Positions 23,057-35,352 of a stretch of 64,000 nucleotides of DNA are shown here, piece by piece. Within the stretch, counting starts at the first letter, position 1. Each line of letters starts with the position of its first letter. Location of the stretch: assembly GCF_024868665.1 (NCBI RefSeq), contig NC_079896.1, positions 14,163,268-14,227,267 of the forward strand. The letters run 5' to 3'. The stretch is from Triplophysa rosa. Lineage: Eukaryota > Chordata > Actinopteri > Cypriniformes > Nemacheilidae. The position numbers and the translations under genes are program-made. The notes under the pieces were generated by a model, which worked only from the letters and a program-made list of their open reading frames with translations, searched no databases and was not told the DNA's origin.

Positions 23057-25085
23057 AGAGAGAGTGTCAACTATTAAAAGGAGATGAGATAGAAAGCACG
23101 CGAGAGAGATAAAGGAAGCGATATCTTCTTAGTTTTTGTCACTTTCATCATTTTTGGGAGAAAATTATATACGTGAATTTTGCCAGCATCTTGAACTTGA
23201 CAGGATTTGAAAAAAAAAAGCTAAAGCTAAACCCAAACCCAGATAACCTTAAAACTGTCAAAAAAAGAGTAAAAAAAGGAAAAGACGACCTTTGGTTTGG
23301 ACATCAGGAAAAGTTCCAGTTAACAGCCAACAAAAGCACTCCTGACCTTCAAACAGCCTGCATTCAAGTACCATAAACAAAGTTCAGCCCTAAAAAGGCT
23401 ATAAATGTCAATTTCCAATAATGTCATCAGACCTTCAGCCAAACTACAGGATCCGGGAACCTGTACCAGGATCTGGCGAAGGGTACCTGTGATCCTCAGC
23501 ACCTTGATGTAGGTACTTTAGACTCAAAGGAAAAAGAAAATGAGAAATTGCACTTTTCGAATGTTTCTCTAATCATATTGGAGGGTTGAAGCATCAAGTC
23601 AAATTAGCCTTGACTTAATGGTTTGTTTTATCAGTGTTCTTTTATCACTAAATCTTTGTATTTGTTTTCATAGAAGCACTCGATTTGGAAAGTCCGAAGA
23701 GAAACTTGACTTTGTAATTGTTACTTTGTACGTGTGCGTGTGAATGTCGGTTTTGCTCATGGGAAAATGTGAAAGCTTCAGTGGTTTGGCCTGTTTTTGT
23801 ACGTACAACTAGATTTTAGCATGAGGAAAAGAGGACGAGTTAGTATTAAATCTGTTTACTTTGTATGAAGAGTCTTTGACAGCGTACTGTAAACCATGTC
23901 ATCAATAATTGATGTTTGCATGTTATTTTTTGGGTATGTGTGCAGTTTGGATGCACAAAATATCATATAGTGTTGCTTTACATTTTGAACAGGTGAAAGT
24001 AGTGTTGTTCTCCATCTCATTGCTGTGCTTATGAGAATACTTCAATGTGGGAGCGTATGATTATCCGATGGAAGGAGAATCCTAAGGATTCCTTACCAGG
24101 ACAGCAGAAGCTTGGATAGGTGTGTCATTTTTTGAAAAAGAAAAAATGTCAATATGATTCTTTATTTTTCCAGGACACACATCTCATTTTTCAGTATACA
24201 GTGTTCATTCTTGAATTCAATTGTTGTTTGAGTGTTTTAGTATCAGGCCAAACCCAGAGAATGAAGGAAAATCTTTTTTTTTTTTGAATAAGTGGCAACT
24301 ACCTGATCAGTACTAAGAAGGGAGTTTAAAGTTACATTTGAGGCTGTGGTTAATGTGTCTCATGTCTTCATATTGTAACCGTCCTATTTTGTATTTTTAT
24401 ATATTTCTTTACACTATTATGAATGCTGTTATCATATTATACATGTTCGTTGAGTTTATTTCTCTTTCTGATTGTGGACGTTCTGATACGTTGATGTAAA
24501 AGTCAGCCGAGGCTGGACTTGTGCGTGTGCATGCCCTCTATAGTTTTCCACACATTCTTTTGTATGTCTTTTGATTATCCAGACTACAAATAATAGTAGC
24601 TATGGGTTCAAAAAAGTGACGAAATCACAAAGCAAATATCAAAATCAACACATACACTCCTTCTGTAATATTACCTGCTGTTTACATCATCACACATGTG
24701 AATGCACAAATATGCAGTAGTCCAACATGCAGTATTACTGACAGAAGATTCACATCAACCTCACAGATTTGCACGCATCATAACTAGTGTTGAAAATCTG
24801 ACCAATTTGCTTAGCTCTACGGTCTGTCTTTTACATTGTAGTGGTATAGTAGCTGTCGTTTTTTTATATTTTACATTTTGTTAATACTTTTTTTATTGGT
24901 GACTTCAGTCACTGGTAACCATTGTGTTAAAATGTGTGTGAATGTTAGACGACATTCGGTTCGTCGTTTGTGGAGATGTAGCAGGGGCAGACTGGCACCT
25001 GTTTACCTGTTTGACTAAGAATGGTTCAATTTTGGTTTAAAAAACACTGAAGGTTCTGCGCAATAAAAGACAATGTCAGTGATTC
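23057..25085 (+). other. 3' UTR of smarcc2
   Basis: No new gene starts here. The 2-kb AT-rich stretch after the TAA ends shortly beyond AATAAA at 25062-25067, the first strong signal seen. It contains two long T runs and no recognised transposon. Upstream poly(A) sites with weaker signals are possible. Confidence 0.6.
25062..25067 (+). promoter_or_regulatory. poly(A) signal of smarcc2
   Basis: Canonical AATAAA followed within 20 bp by a GT-rich stretch (TGTCAGTG). Confidence 0.6.
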
Positions 25086-25288
25086 AAGATTTTTCTCAAG
25101 TGTTTTTAGAATATAAACCAATTTTCTTCAAACAGATTAAGAGTATTGAATATAGAACACACATTAGACTATTGTACAACTTATATTTTGATCATCTTTT
25201 TTCTGTGGTGAACTATCCCTTTAAGGATCAGTGTACACGATGTAGTAGTTCATTATCTAGCCACTAGTTGGCAGTATATACACATTAA

Positions 25289-25724
25289 AGGCATAGTTCA
25301 CCCCCCAAAAAAATTTCCATCATTTTCTCACCTTCAAATTGTTCCAAATCTGTATAAATTTCTTTGTTCTAAATCTGTATAAATTTCTTTGTTCTGATGA
25401 ACACAGAAAGATATTTGTAAGAATGCTTATAACCAAACAGTTCTTGAACACCATTAATTACCATAGTAGGGAAAATTACTTTATATTTTTTCTGTTAAAC
25501 ACAAAATATATTTTGAAGAATGTAGGACAAAAACAGTTTTGCGGAACTTTGTAATTGTAATTATTTCTACTATGGTAGTCAATGGGGTCCAAGAACTGTT
25601 TGGTTACTAGCATTCGTGCAAATATCTTTGTGTTCAACCAAATAAAAGACATTTATACATAAGTTTAGAACAACTAGAGTGAGTGAATGATGACAGAATT
25701 TTCATTTTTGGGTGAACTATCCCT
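25289..25724. repeat. Angel-like palindromic MITE between smarcc2 and myl6
   Basis: Flanked by TTAA on both sides (25285-25288, 25725-25728), with ends AGGCATAGTTCACCCC and GGGTGAACTATCCC. The interior folds back: AACCAAACAGTTCTTG near 25431 against CAAGAACTGTTTGGTT near 25590. A short tandem duplication of the segment TCTGTATAAATTTCTTTGTTC lies in the left arm. An isolated right end of the same family is at about 25205-25223. Confidence 0.8.
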
Positions 25725-25728
25725 TTAA

Positions 25729-26529
25729 CTGATAGCCTGGACATATGGCTGTGATTCCTTTATCGAACTGTGAATTCTTTTAAAATATTTTCCCTATTGC
25801 ATTTAACTGATTCTACATATTATGTCCTCACTGACTGAGATCGCTGATGTAAAAGTATGTACATACTTTTATACTATCTGTTAATGTAAACACAGGACTA
25901 TTAAATATGTTCCCCAGCAATTGCATTCACATACTAACACCTTCATGTACTAATTTGGTGTTGTCGTGTAAGACATTGGGCGACAGAAACCAGTGATCCT
26001 TTAATAAACAAAAATAAAAAGTGGTCCATCCAACAATGCCCTACAAGGCAACACATCCTACACATATTCACACACACCCACAACTCTATCTAACATCAAA
26101 GAGAGACCACCAAAATATATATTTCTGAATGTTTATTATGTTAATGATATGCAACTATCAAACGATTTACAAACTCATTCTGGGCATTTTGACAACAGGG
26201 TAACCAAAAAATAATAATGATCCATAATAAGAGCTGATCACAATGTCTCTCACAGTTTTAAGACACAGATGGGGTGAGATACTGACACTGGAAATACATC
26301 TGGAGGAATGTAACAGTGAATGGAAAGTATTTGAGCAAAGCTATGGACATCAATGGAAGTTTCTGGAATGAAATGAGCAACACTTCTCCAAACATGATAA
26401 AAGGCACTTAAGGAACAAAATAAAGGACGAACCATTTAATAAAAAGCTAATGTGGGAATGTAGAATTACATAATTGGGAGGCTGACTGACGAAATAAAAT
26501 AAAATAAAATAGACGTGTTTTTGAAATCT
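25729..26529. other. Spacer and 3' UTR of myl6
   Basis: From about 26120 to 26529 this is the myl6 3' UTR read on the minus strand, bounded by a minus-strand AATAAA at 26132-26137. The part before it is unassigned spacer. A short AAAAT array lies at about 26490-26510. Confidence 0.5.
26132..26137 (-). promoter_or_regulatory. poly(A) signal of myl6
   Basis: TTTATT on the plus strand reads AATAAA for myl6, about 390 bp after its stop codon. Confidence 0.5.
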
Positions 26530-29500
26530 TCATCCGCTCATGACCATCCTCACGAGTTCTGCAGAAGAAAAAACAAACAACGTGAGACATTGAGCTAACA
26601 GAATTTAAAAACACCCAGCAGATAGAAATATGTTGCCATGGTAACCAAACATGAAGTTCTAGATCGTTCTAGACCCGTAAACAGTCAAATGGTGCCCATA
26701 TCAGCAGTAAATCAGCTCATTGCATGTGAGGTTGTAGCTGTCTGTCAAACTACATCGCTGGAAATACTCAATTACAAACTGTGAAAGAAACAGAGCAGAC
26801 TGACAGAGGGGGGAAGAGAGATCATTCAGGCCTAGAAGTTATGAAATGATCTCCTTATAAAGACATTGAGAAAAGACATAAACACACACACAGATATATA
26901 CAGAGAGCGAGAGAGAGAGAGATTTATATCATACAGAAGGAAGTTTCTTTAAAATTAAAGAATGCGGACCACAATATAGAAGAAAACAAATTTATACAAA
27001 CTCAGTTTTCGGCTTCTATGTAATTTACATAGAGCTTCACAGCTGCTTTGCCATTTTTATGACACAACTGTACATGAGAGGCAGCACACAGTAACACGGC
27101 TCTTGTGTTGCCTTACAATGTAAGAGAGCATTTATCAATGGTTAAATAGATAAAGAAATGACCAATCACATTTTAATATGCAAATAAATACACAAATAAG
27201 GACCAACCACAATTTATAAATGTAGATACACACACCTTTTTTGTTCCAAATGAAGTCATTGGGTAGTTTAAGCTAAATTAATTTGTAGTAAAAGAAAAAA
27301 TTGAATGTTCACATTACTAGAGCGCTGCTTTGCGAGCACTGTGATAAAGGGTTATAACTTGTCTCTAGGTGAGCAAAAGGGTGACTAGCAAACTGTTTGC
27401 ACTAGTGTTAGCATTAGCCCCGCACAGCATCACCATGGCAACAGTGGGATTCGGGGATGCCTATGCACATGCAAAGAGATGCTACATGCTAGGCTACAGC
27501 CAGGGGACGCAGTAAAGAGGAAGCTGTTGGAGAAAAGATTAAATGAGTAAAAAACAACACAGAGATAGCTTTGTAGGGCTGACCGTACCCTCTCCTCAAC
27601 CAGCCATAATGTGACGCACAAGTGCTGTCGAAAGGAAAGGCAAATGGATTAAATACAAAATACAACAACCGAATCGCTCATATACAGACTTGTGATTCAA
27701 AGGATTCCTATCTGATTGTACCTTCATAATTGATGCAGCCGTTAGCATCCTCATGTCCGGCCAAAAGAGTTTCCACCTCTTCCTCCGTCATCTTCTCACC
27801 TATCAAACGAAGGCACGCAGATGTGTCATATGTTTAACCTATACAAGGCCATTCAGAACCGCTGCTGTCACGGAACGGGAGGAAACAGAACCAAGCACAG
27901 GCAGGAAAACGGTAAACTAAGGTCTTTTATATTTAAAGATACAACGCAAAACCCACGATGGGGGAAAACTCGGCACAAACTAAAAACAGAAATCCAAAAG
28001 GTAATCCACAGACGAACAGGGTAATCCACAGACAACAGGGTAACAACCATAACAAAACCGCCCAGGACAGAGAACAAAGGGGCATTATGAAGGGAACAAT
28101 AACGAGGGATAATTACAAAAGGGACGTGATGGGCAGGTGACAGAGATCACACACAACGGGCATGATTACGGGAGACAGGAGGGCGGGGCTGAACGACATG
28201 ACAGGAGAAACAATGGCCACCTGTCTTCCACACATAACAAAACAAGCACAAAAGACATGGCACCGTCACAACTCTGTCCACAGACCAGAAACCTCATGAT
28301 AGGAAGGACAGAGTTGTGACACTACCCCCGCCCCAAGGGACGACCCATGCGTCCCAAGGGAGAATCCTCAGCGGGCAAGAACAGAGAAACACAAGGACAT
28401 ACACCATAAACACAACACAGAACAGACTAAGGGTAACATAGAAGAGACAAGGATGGGGTTGGGGTGGGCCAATAAAAACAACAAACAAGGGGGGGGTGGG
28501 GGAATGGGAGGCCAAAACCTGGGGATACCAGGCACGGGAGGGACCGGCAGAGACCTACAAAAGCCGGACAAGACCAGCGGGCGCTCATAAGAGCTAGGGT
28601 GGGTAGAGTGTCCAAACAACTTGGGCAAAAAAGTACTGGGTGCCGGCTGAACTGTCGGCTGGACCGGACTGGGTACCGGCTGGACTGTCGGCTGGGCCGG
28701 ACTGGGTGTCGGCTGGACTGGGTGTCGGCTGGACTGTCGGCTGGACCGGACTGGGTACTGGCTGGACTGTCGGCTGGACCGGACTGGGTACTGGCTGGAC
28801 TGTCGGCTGGGCCGGACTGGGTACCGGCTGGACCGGACTGGATACCGACTGGACCGGACTAGATACTGACTGGACCGGACTGGGTGCCGGCTGGACCGGA
28901 CTGAGTGCCGACTGGACTGGAGCCGTGGCTGGTGGCGGAGGAAGCGACCCCCCCTTTCGCTTCTTCTTTGGCCAGGGCGCTGAGCGTGTGGCCGGCTGCG
29001 CAGATGTAGTTGGGAGCGTAGCAGAATCCGCGCCGGAGGAGTCGGACGGGGAGTCCCACGACTCCCTACTCCCATGCCTTCCACGGAGACTGGGAGGGCC
29101 AGCACCAGCGGAGGATGAGGCGGATGGACCTGAGAGTCTCACCATCCCAGTGGTCAGAACGCCGTCCTCCGGGATTGAACCCAGGTGGGGACGGGAGGAG
29201 TCCTGGGGGCCTCTGGAAGAGAGATCCTTTACCAGATCCTGGAAAGGCCCCCGGATCATCCTCTCCCGTTCATCCGGTGGAGGGGGACTGACGAGGCCTG
29301 CGAGGAAGTATGAGTTCAGCAGGATCTCTGGAAGAAAGCCCCGCCTAGCCACCGATGCCCGGGCATACTCCTCCAGGGTCCGATCGCCCTGAGGAGGAAA
29401 AGGACCATTGCCCTTCTGGACATCGGAAGTGATCGCCTGCCACCAAGTCTGGGTCGAGCTGCTGCCTGCTGGGTTCATTAGTGGCGGTTTTGTTCTGTCA

Positions 29501-31658
29501 CGGACCAGGAGGAAACAGAACCCAAGCGCAAGCAGGAAAACGGTAAACTAAGGTCTTTTATATTTAAAGATACAACGCAAAACCCACGATGGGGGAAAAC
29601 TCGGCACAAACTAAAAACAGAAATCCAAAAGGTAATCCACAGACGAACAGGGTAATCCACAGACAACAGGGTAACAACCATAACAAAACCACCCAGGACA
29701 GAGAACAAAGGGACATTAAGTAGGAAACACTAACGAGGGATAATTACAAAAGGGAGGTGACGGGGATCAAACACTAAGGGCATGATTACGGGAGTCAGGA
29801 GGGCGGGGCTGAGTGACATGACAGGAGGACACGCAGCGCAAAGTGACAACAATGGCCACCTGTCTTCCACACATAACAAAACAAGCACAAAAGACATGGC
29901 ACCGTCACAACTCTGTCCACAGACCAGAAACCTCCTGATAGGAAGGACAGAGTTGTGACAGCTGCAAGGTAATTCTAGAGCTTTCTTTATAGTACATTCA
30001 CAGACAACATGGAGTAATATAGAGACAGCCACGAAAACTGCCACGGAAAATATTTAAGAGACCATTCCAAATTTTCATTTAATCAGCATTTCTATATGTA
30101 TTGTGGTCATTCCAGTTCAGTGTATGTTGAATTTCAACAAAATCAAAACTAAGGAGTGACACAAAGTCATCCAACAGCAATGTGAAAATCTGACAGCAGG
30201 TTATCACATAAAAAACCTTTTCTTAAATACATGTACAAGTATTAACGTGAATATGAACTTGTTTTCTAGGCCTAAATAAATACAAAGCATATTTTCTTTT
30301 ATTTTGACCTGTTTCTCTAGTTTTCATCTTCTGCACATAAATGCAAATACAAACAACGTTTTTATTTGAAATTTGGGAGAAATATTGTTAGTAATTCACA
30401 GAATTAAACAAAGAATTCAGTAAATTCAGAAAAGCTGAAAATTATTTTTGAATTGGTCGCTTCATTTTTTCCACGGCTGTTTAGATATCTTAACTTACAC
30501 AGTATCTACTGATATGTACTTTTATTAAAAGACAATTAAAAATGTGCTCAAAAATAAGTTCAGAGATGCATTAAAGTCCATTTAAGGAAAGTGAGTTCAT
30601 CTATCTAGGCTACTTGAATGTAAAAAGAAACATAACATTAAAACTCTTTACCCAGTGTAGTAAGGACGTGTCTTAGCTCAGCGCCCATCACAGTTCCATT
30701 TCCCTCTTTGTCAAACACTCTCAGTCCCTCCACGAAATCCTCAAAGGAACCCTGGTCCTTGTTCTTAGCGATTGCCTGCAGCATGGGCAGGAACTGCTCA
30801 AAGTCCAGCATCTTCATATTCATATCTGAGAACAAGCGCCAGACAATATTTTTCACACCAACATCTTAACACAATGTGAAATCAGCCATAATAAAGAACT
30901 CAAATTATTTATCTATACTTAAGATACAGCTAATTCAAGACGGAATGGCTTCTTGAAGTGTTTCTGAGTGCATTTAAATTGATTAAAGAGATTGTTGTTG
31001 TAGCAGCTTCATTGATCACTATTAACAAACATCGATCAATCAGCCTTACATTCATAATATAGCACTGCCTCCAGTCAACCTTCAATAGAGATGAGGAGAC
31101 AGACAGTTAAAGAAGGGGAAATTGGTACACTCTTGAGTACAAATTTTATAGAAGATAAAACAAGACTGATTGATGAATCATTAAGTGATAATATAATGTA
31201 GTCACACTAGAGGTTTACCGTCATTACTGGGGTTGCCAAGTACTTTGAGGACCTCAGCATTGACAGGGTTCTGGCCCAGGGCACGCATCACATCCCCACA
31301 CTGATTGTACATGATCTTTCCATCTCCTGTTCGGTCGAACAGGAGGAAGGCCTCTTTAAACTCTGCATGTGAGAAAAAGCAATACATATTCTAATGGTTT
31401 CCATTATAAGCATCAGGTGTTAACCATTAAAACTATTACAAAATTCCTCTTCATGCTTATAGTGTGAACTATAGAAACCATGTTTTTTAACTAGAATAAC
31501 AAGAGGTATAGAGGCCGTTTCAGATCACTATCATTGCGAACTGTTGACGCTTGGCAGAGCAGCTCACAGGAATGCGGCGCTTCCCGAGTCAAACTTCACT
31601 CACACTCATACGCACGCACGCGCACACACACACACACACGCACGCACGCACGCACGCG

Positions 31659-31700
<42 letters not shown>

Positions 31701-32715
31701 CACACACACACACACACAGCTATTAACCATATATGGACAGAAGAAAGACAACCCCGCACTTCACCATCCAGAACAGTTTTCCTAATAAACAAAGGAGGAC
31801 ATTTCACAATGAGCAAACACAGTATTGGAAACAGTGAAGTGCGTGTCTATGAGCGCATTTTGAGTACGCATGAGCGCATTTTTGATTTTTGAGAACGGCT
31901 AAATTAGGGCACGCTGCAGCCATCAGAAAAAAATATATCTTAGCATTATCACACCTCTGAACCGGGCTACAAATAATCTTGAAAACAAACTTACAACAGA
32001 CGACAATGTTACTATTAATTTATTTGATAGCAATCTATCATACTTCTACAGTCTACTACACACATTCCACAGCTGCAGCTTCCGGAGGTCCTTCAAACGC
32101 GACGCATCTGTAAATGTTCTGCAGTCCACCAGCACCAGATATGATCAATTCAACGCTATTCTTTATGACGTTGGACACCATTACACATCACGTGTGTCCA
32201 TCCAACTGAGTGCTGCTAATCTTATATTCTATGAATAGCATAGCTGTCAGTCTCGTGCAGGCCTACGTTTGTTTTACATTCATAACCAGCAACACAGCAA
32301 CTACATAACCTATGACTCTAACGTGCATCAAGACACGTACATACAGTATACAGATGATGATAATACATATATACATAGACAGGCCAGAGTAAATGGTATG
32401 GTGATGTTTAATTCAGATGTCAATGAAGAATCATAATTACTTACCACAGATCTGGTCCTCTGTGAAGTCAGACTGTCAGGATGCGGAGGGCCACGGAGAA
32501 CACAAAGCACAGATTAATCGGATTCTCTCGTGAATGTAATATTTTGTCAAACCAAGAAACGCACGAGTAATAAATGCGTGATAATACCGTGATATTAAAG
32601 CGGATGTTTAACTGTAATATCGGTTAACTCGTTGACTGTATGACTAATTCGTATTTCTTGCATTGCTGTGAAAATAAGCGATGGTTGGGTATAGCAACGT
32701 AACATTACTCACCAT
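26530..32715 (-). CDS. myl6: Myosin light chain 6 (essential light chain, non-sarcomeric)
   Basis: Essential light chain of non-muscle and smooth-muscle myosin II; it wraps the first IQ motif of the heavy-chain neck. Six coding exons (minus): 32713-32715 (ATG only), 32445-32472, 31219-31362, 30652-30825, 27722-27799, 26530-26558. They give 151 aa, the usual MYL6 length. EF-hand-type segments are visible: [20 protein letters not shown] (about 11-30) and [18 protein letters not shown] (about 90-107), then a degenerate hand ending in NGCINYE. As usual in vertebrate ELCs the loops have lost several Ca2+ ligands. The C-terminus ELVRMVMSG matches the form that includes the short alternative exon; no exon for the FVRHILSG-type ending was found. 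A CA tract lies in intron 2 and an LTR element in intron 4. Confidence 0.96.
27866..28321 (-). repeat. 3' LTR of the myl6-intron element
   Basis: 456 bp, TG...CA form. Holds an 18-bp tandem unit (GGTAATCCACAGAC type) at about 28001-28036. Compared with its partner it lacks about 20 bp near 28205 and has about 10 bp extra near 28130. Confidence 0.93.
28594..29478 (-). CDS. Gag-like ORF with Val-Gln-Pro repeats
   Basis: 294 codons, starting [20 protein letters not shown] just inside the 5' LTR. The N-terminal about 85 residues look globular ([20 protein letters not shown]). They are followed by a Ser/Pro-rich linker, a basic patch KKKRKGG that could be nuclear-targeting, and an array of about ten [16 protein letters not shown] units. 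The MNPAG start resembles Gag starts of fish gypsy elements, but I recognise no capsid or zinc-knuckle motif. The repeat stays open in more than one frame because its unit is a multiple of three. Function unknown; it may package the element's RNA. Confidence 0.5.
   Translation of the reverse strand: MNPAGSSSTQTWWQAITSDVQKGNGPFPPQGDRTLEEYARASVARRGFLPEILLNSYFLAGLVSPPPPDERERMIRGPFQDLVKDLSSRGPQDSSRPHLGSIPEDGVLTTGMVRLSGPSASSSAGAGPPSLRGRHGSRESWDSPSDSSGADSATLPTTSAQPATRSAPWPKKKRKGGSLPPPPATAPVQSALSPVQPAPSPVQSVSSPVQSVSSPVQPVPSPAQPTVQPVPSPVQPTVQPVPSPVQPTVQPTPSPADTQSGPADSPAGTQSGPADSSAGTQYFFAQVVWTLYPP
29496..29960 (-). repeat. 5' LTR of the myl6-intron element
   Basis: 465 bp, nearly the same as the 3' LTR, with the same tandem unit. 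On the minus strand the following sequence (GAACAAAACCGCCACTAATG) separates it from the ORF start by only about 17 bp. I see no obvious tRNA-primer site there. Confidence 0.93.
29966..30651. other. myl6 intron 4, rest
   Basis: AT-rich intronic sequence with no exon or repeat recognised. Confidence 0.5.
31611..31718. repeat. Long CA microsatellite in myl6 intron 2
   Basis: About 108 bp of (CA)n broken by CGCA blocks. Open frames across it (Thr-His or Val-Cys repeats) are by-products. Confidence 0.95.
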
Positions 32716-33859
32716 GACTGTAGTGGTTGAGGATGAAACAGAGCGACTGTCTGCACGACCACTGTGTGAATTACAGTATGGGCACGCACACTATAACGGC
32801 GCTACATTGACAATTACGTCATGACATGTCGATTCAAGCAAAATTGGCCAATCAAAAAGAGCGGGCGCTGGTTTCGCTCTGCGGTCGTTACCGGTGTACT
32901 AGTATTACATGCGCAACCCAAACGCTTTCAAAACCGTAATGTCTTGTCGAACCTTCCCTCGCAAACAACGACATCTTGTGGCCAACTAAAAATATGCAGT
33001 ACACGCAGTACAAGAAGTTTATTAAATTATTAGTATGATGAACATTACCAAGCTAATAAATCACCTCGAAATGAATGGTTGTAAGTCAATTGTACGTTTG
33101 GACTCGAGTTTAGTTGTTGTTTGCTGTAACTTTAAAAAAAGACGCGATTGAGTGTTCACCTAGACTCCACCAGGTGGCAGTATAAAGACACGTTCATGTT
33201 GGGTAATTGCAATTTATAAAAGAGGCAAATACTTTCAAGCAACTCCGTGAATATTTCATAAAATTGAAAGACAAATAATTGAAAGAACAACATGGTTAAA
33301 GAGCTCAACAAACAGTGGCAAACTTAAAAAAGCAGAAGCACAGAGTATTTAATATTACACAGATCTGTCAGATTGCAAGGTATTTTAAGACAATCTTTTA
33401 TAGAAAATGCATGCATTTTATGGTTGTGTTGTAATACACCTGTGGTCAAATGAACTGCAATACCATCCAGTATTTCAAATCATAAACTTTTTTATTTATG
33501 GTGGTGGGACAAAAGTTTAACAGGATTGAGACAGATTTGTTGTTTATCAGTAACATTTCTTCATGTATCAGTTCTGTAGCCACTATCAGAATCTTTGCTG
33601 ATCAAATCATATTTTTCTTAAGGGTCGTGACTGGATAGATATAAATGTCATTGTTTGACAAAATTATACAAATGTCAAACAATGACAGCATCTTTAGATA
33701 ATTTATCAGTTTAAACATGTTCATAAAAAGCACTGTTTTCAACCGAGTGGTTGGGAAACTAATTTTATACAGGTTCTTTATTCTTTAAGGAACATTTCAT
33801 GTTTTACAGAATTCAACAACAACAAAAAGGTCTGTATTTTCTCATTCAGACGGCTCTTC
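32716..33859. other. myl6 promoter side and tsfm 3' UTR
   Basis: The first about 150 bp are the myl6 5' UTR and promoter (minus), with a few CpGs. From about 33760 down to 33859 lies the tsfm 3' UTR, with a minus-strand AATAAA at 33777-33782. Between them I see no coding exon. Confidence 0.5.
33777..33782 (-). promoter_or_regulatory. poly(A) signal of tsfm
   Basis: TTTATT (AATAAA on the minus strand) about 80 bp after the tsfm stop codon. Confidence 0.5.
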
Positions 33860-35352
33860 TCACTCCTCCTGACTGGTGTTTTCTCCACGCTGGAAGCGTA
33901 TAAAGTCCAGCACGTGTGCATCATGTAGAGTCAGGTACTGTCCCACTGTATATTTGGGATCTGGAAGGAAGCTTTGGGGCAAGAGTCTCGTCTCTGAGTC
34001 ACCACATGGTATATCGTCCATGTTGCCAAGAGCAACCGGTGCTTCGCCAACTATATGTTGCCCGAGCTTCCTTCCTAGAGTTTCCATCACCTCCTTCGAT
34101 CCACCTTTAAACACAACAAGCGCTCCATAGTGTCCCATCTCCATGCCGACCTGACCAGGAACCGCCCCATGAACATATGCACCAATGTGCCAGTCGGAGG
34201 GAACGCCAAGTGACACAGCTCGCCTCATGCCGATGTTCTCACCCAGTCGCCCTGAAGAAGGAAAAAATTGATTGCAGTCATGTAATAAAGAGGAATTAGG
34301 TGATGATGATGAGTCGCGGAGTAAACAAAAGACACTGTGTGTTGGAAAAGTTCCCATGTTGTGAAATAATGATGTAAAAACATTATGTAAATATATAATT
34401 TGTAGGGAAAATAATACAGAAAAAATACCGTTTCACCTGACCATCTTCCGATAGTTGTGGTGTTACTGGTATCATGTTTTACGGAAGCACATTTCAAGTA
34501 ACTGGGGTTTTAATAGCACATATACAAACAATGCAAGCTTTGGTTTATTCTCACCTATCGTCAAAGCGAGCTGATCTGCCAGTGAAGGTCCCTCGGGCAA
34601 GTGAAGCTTAGCAATATCATCAGACCACACCAAACTCTGAATCAGAGAGCAGTACAGGATTCATTAAGAGGTGCGGAGGAAACACACATATTCCTGACTA
34701 CGCAAATAAGGGGTATTAACCTTAATATAGCCTGTGTGTCTTTGGCTTTTGTGATGTGCCATTACAGACAAAGCAACATCCTTCACCAACTGCTGAAACT
34801 TCTCATTCCTTGCCACAAAATCTGTCTCACAGTTCACCTTAAACACATTCCAAGTACATTTATTTCAAATTGCATGGTTTATTGTGGATTATTAAACTTA
34901 AGCATGTCAAGCAGATAAGAAAATGTACCTCAACCATGACAGCAGAATTGTCACCCATCACAATGCCAATCAATCCCTCCTTGGCTTTCCGACCCTCCAG
35001 CTTACTCGCCTTGCTCCATCCCTCTTTTTGTGCTTGCTCGTGTAGCCAGCTTTCTGCCTGCAAACCAAAATCATGTTTTACAAGTAATATTTAACCCAAA
35101 TCCCAGAGCACACGTATGGACCTGTGGATGCACACCCTATGTAACGTTAACACTTAATCGCACCTGTGTAATGTCATTGTTAAACTTCTCCAGTGCCTTT
35201 TTACAGTTGATGAAGGTGTAGCCGGTGGATTTGCGCAATTTCAGAAGAAGAGCTTTATCTGCCCCTAAACTGGGACAGCTGGTGTAGATAGAATGATGCT
35301 GCGCGAGACATACCTGTGAAAGACATTGCAACACGTGATTTAATAATGCCAT
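33860..35352 (-). CDS. tsfm: Mitochondrial elongation factor Ts
   Basis: Nucleotide-exchange factor that regenerates EF-Tu(GTP) in mitochondrial translation. Five exons (minus): 35164-35352, 34929-35057, 34721-34837, 34555-34636, 33860-34251. Frames join to 302 aa. The first about 30 residues ([20 protein letters not shown]) are short of acidic residues and suit a mitochondrial presequence. A UBA-like helical domain follows (about 33-75, [18 protein letters not shown]). The EF-Ts signature core [14 protein letters not shown] begins at residue 107; its TDFV motif contacts EF-Tu. The C-terminal part contains GRLGENI, YVHGA and [11 protein letters not shown]. The length is close to human TSFM. 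The junctions use GT-AG, including the GTTAAT donor after exon 3. Confidence 0.95.

Larger units (their letters stand above)
27866..29960 (-). mobile_element. Complete non-autonomous LTR retrotransposon in myl6 intron 4
   Basis: Two direct repeats, 27866-28321 and 29496-29960, both start TGTCACGG and end GAGTTGTGACA. They are flanked by the 5-bp duplication GCTGC (27861-27865 and 29961-29965), so the insertion is complete. A purine tract on the minus strand (CTTGGGGCGGGGGTAG) directly precedes the 3' LTR, which fixes the orientation as minus, the same as myl6. The 1174-bp interior has one gag-like ORF and no protease, RT or integrase, so it must have been mobilised in trans. The LTRs differ by roughly twenty substitutions and two larger indels, so the insertion is not brand-new. 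Confidence 0.93.

Noticed and set aside
28640..29392. 250-codon plus-strand ORF rich in GW/DW repeats
   Set aside because: Antisense shadow of the VQP repeat array in the non-autonomous LTR element.
31534..31892. Thr-His and Val-Cys repeat ORFs
   Set aside because: By-products of the CA microsatellite.
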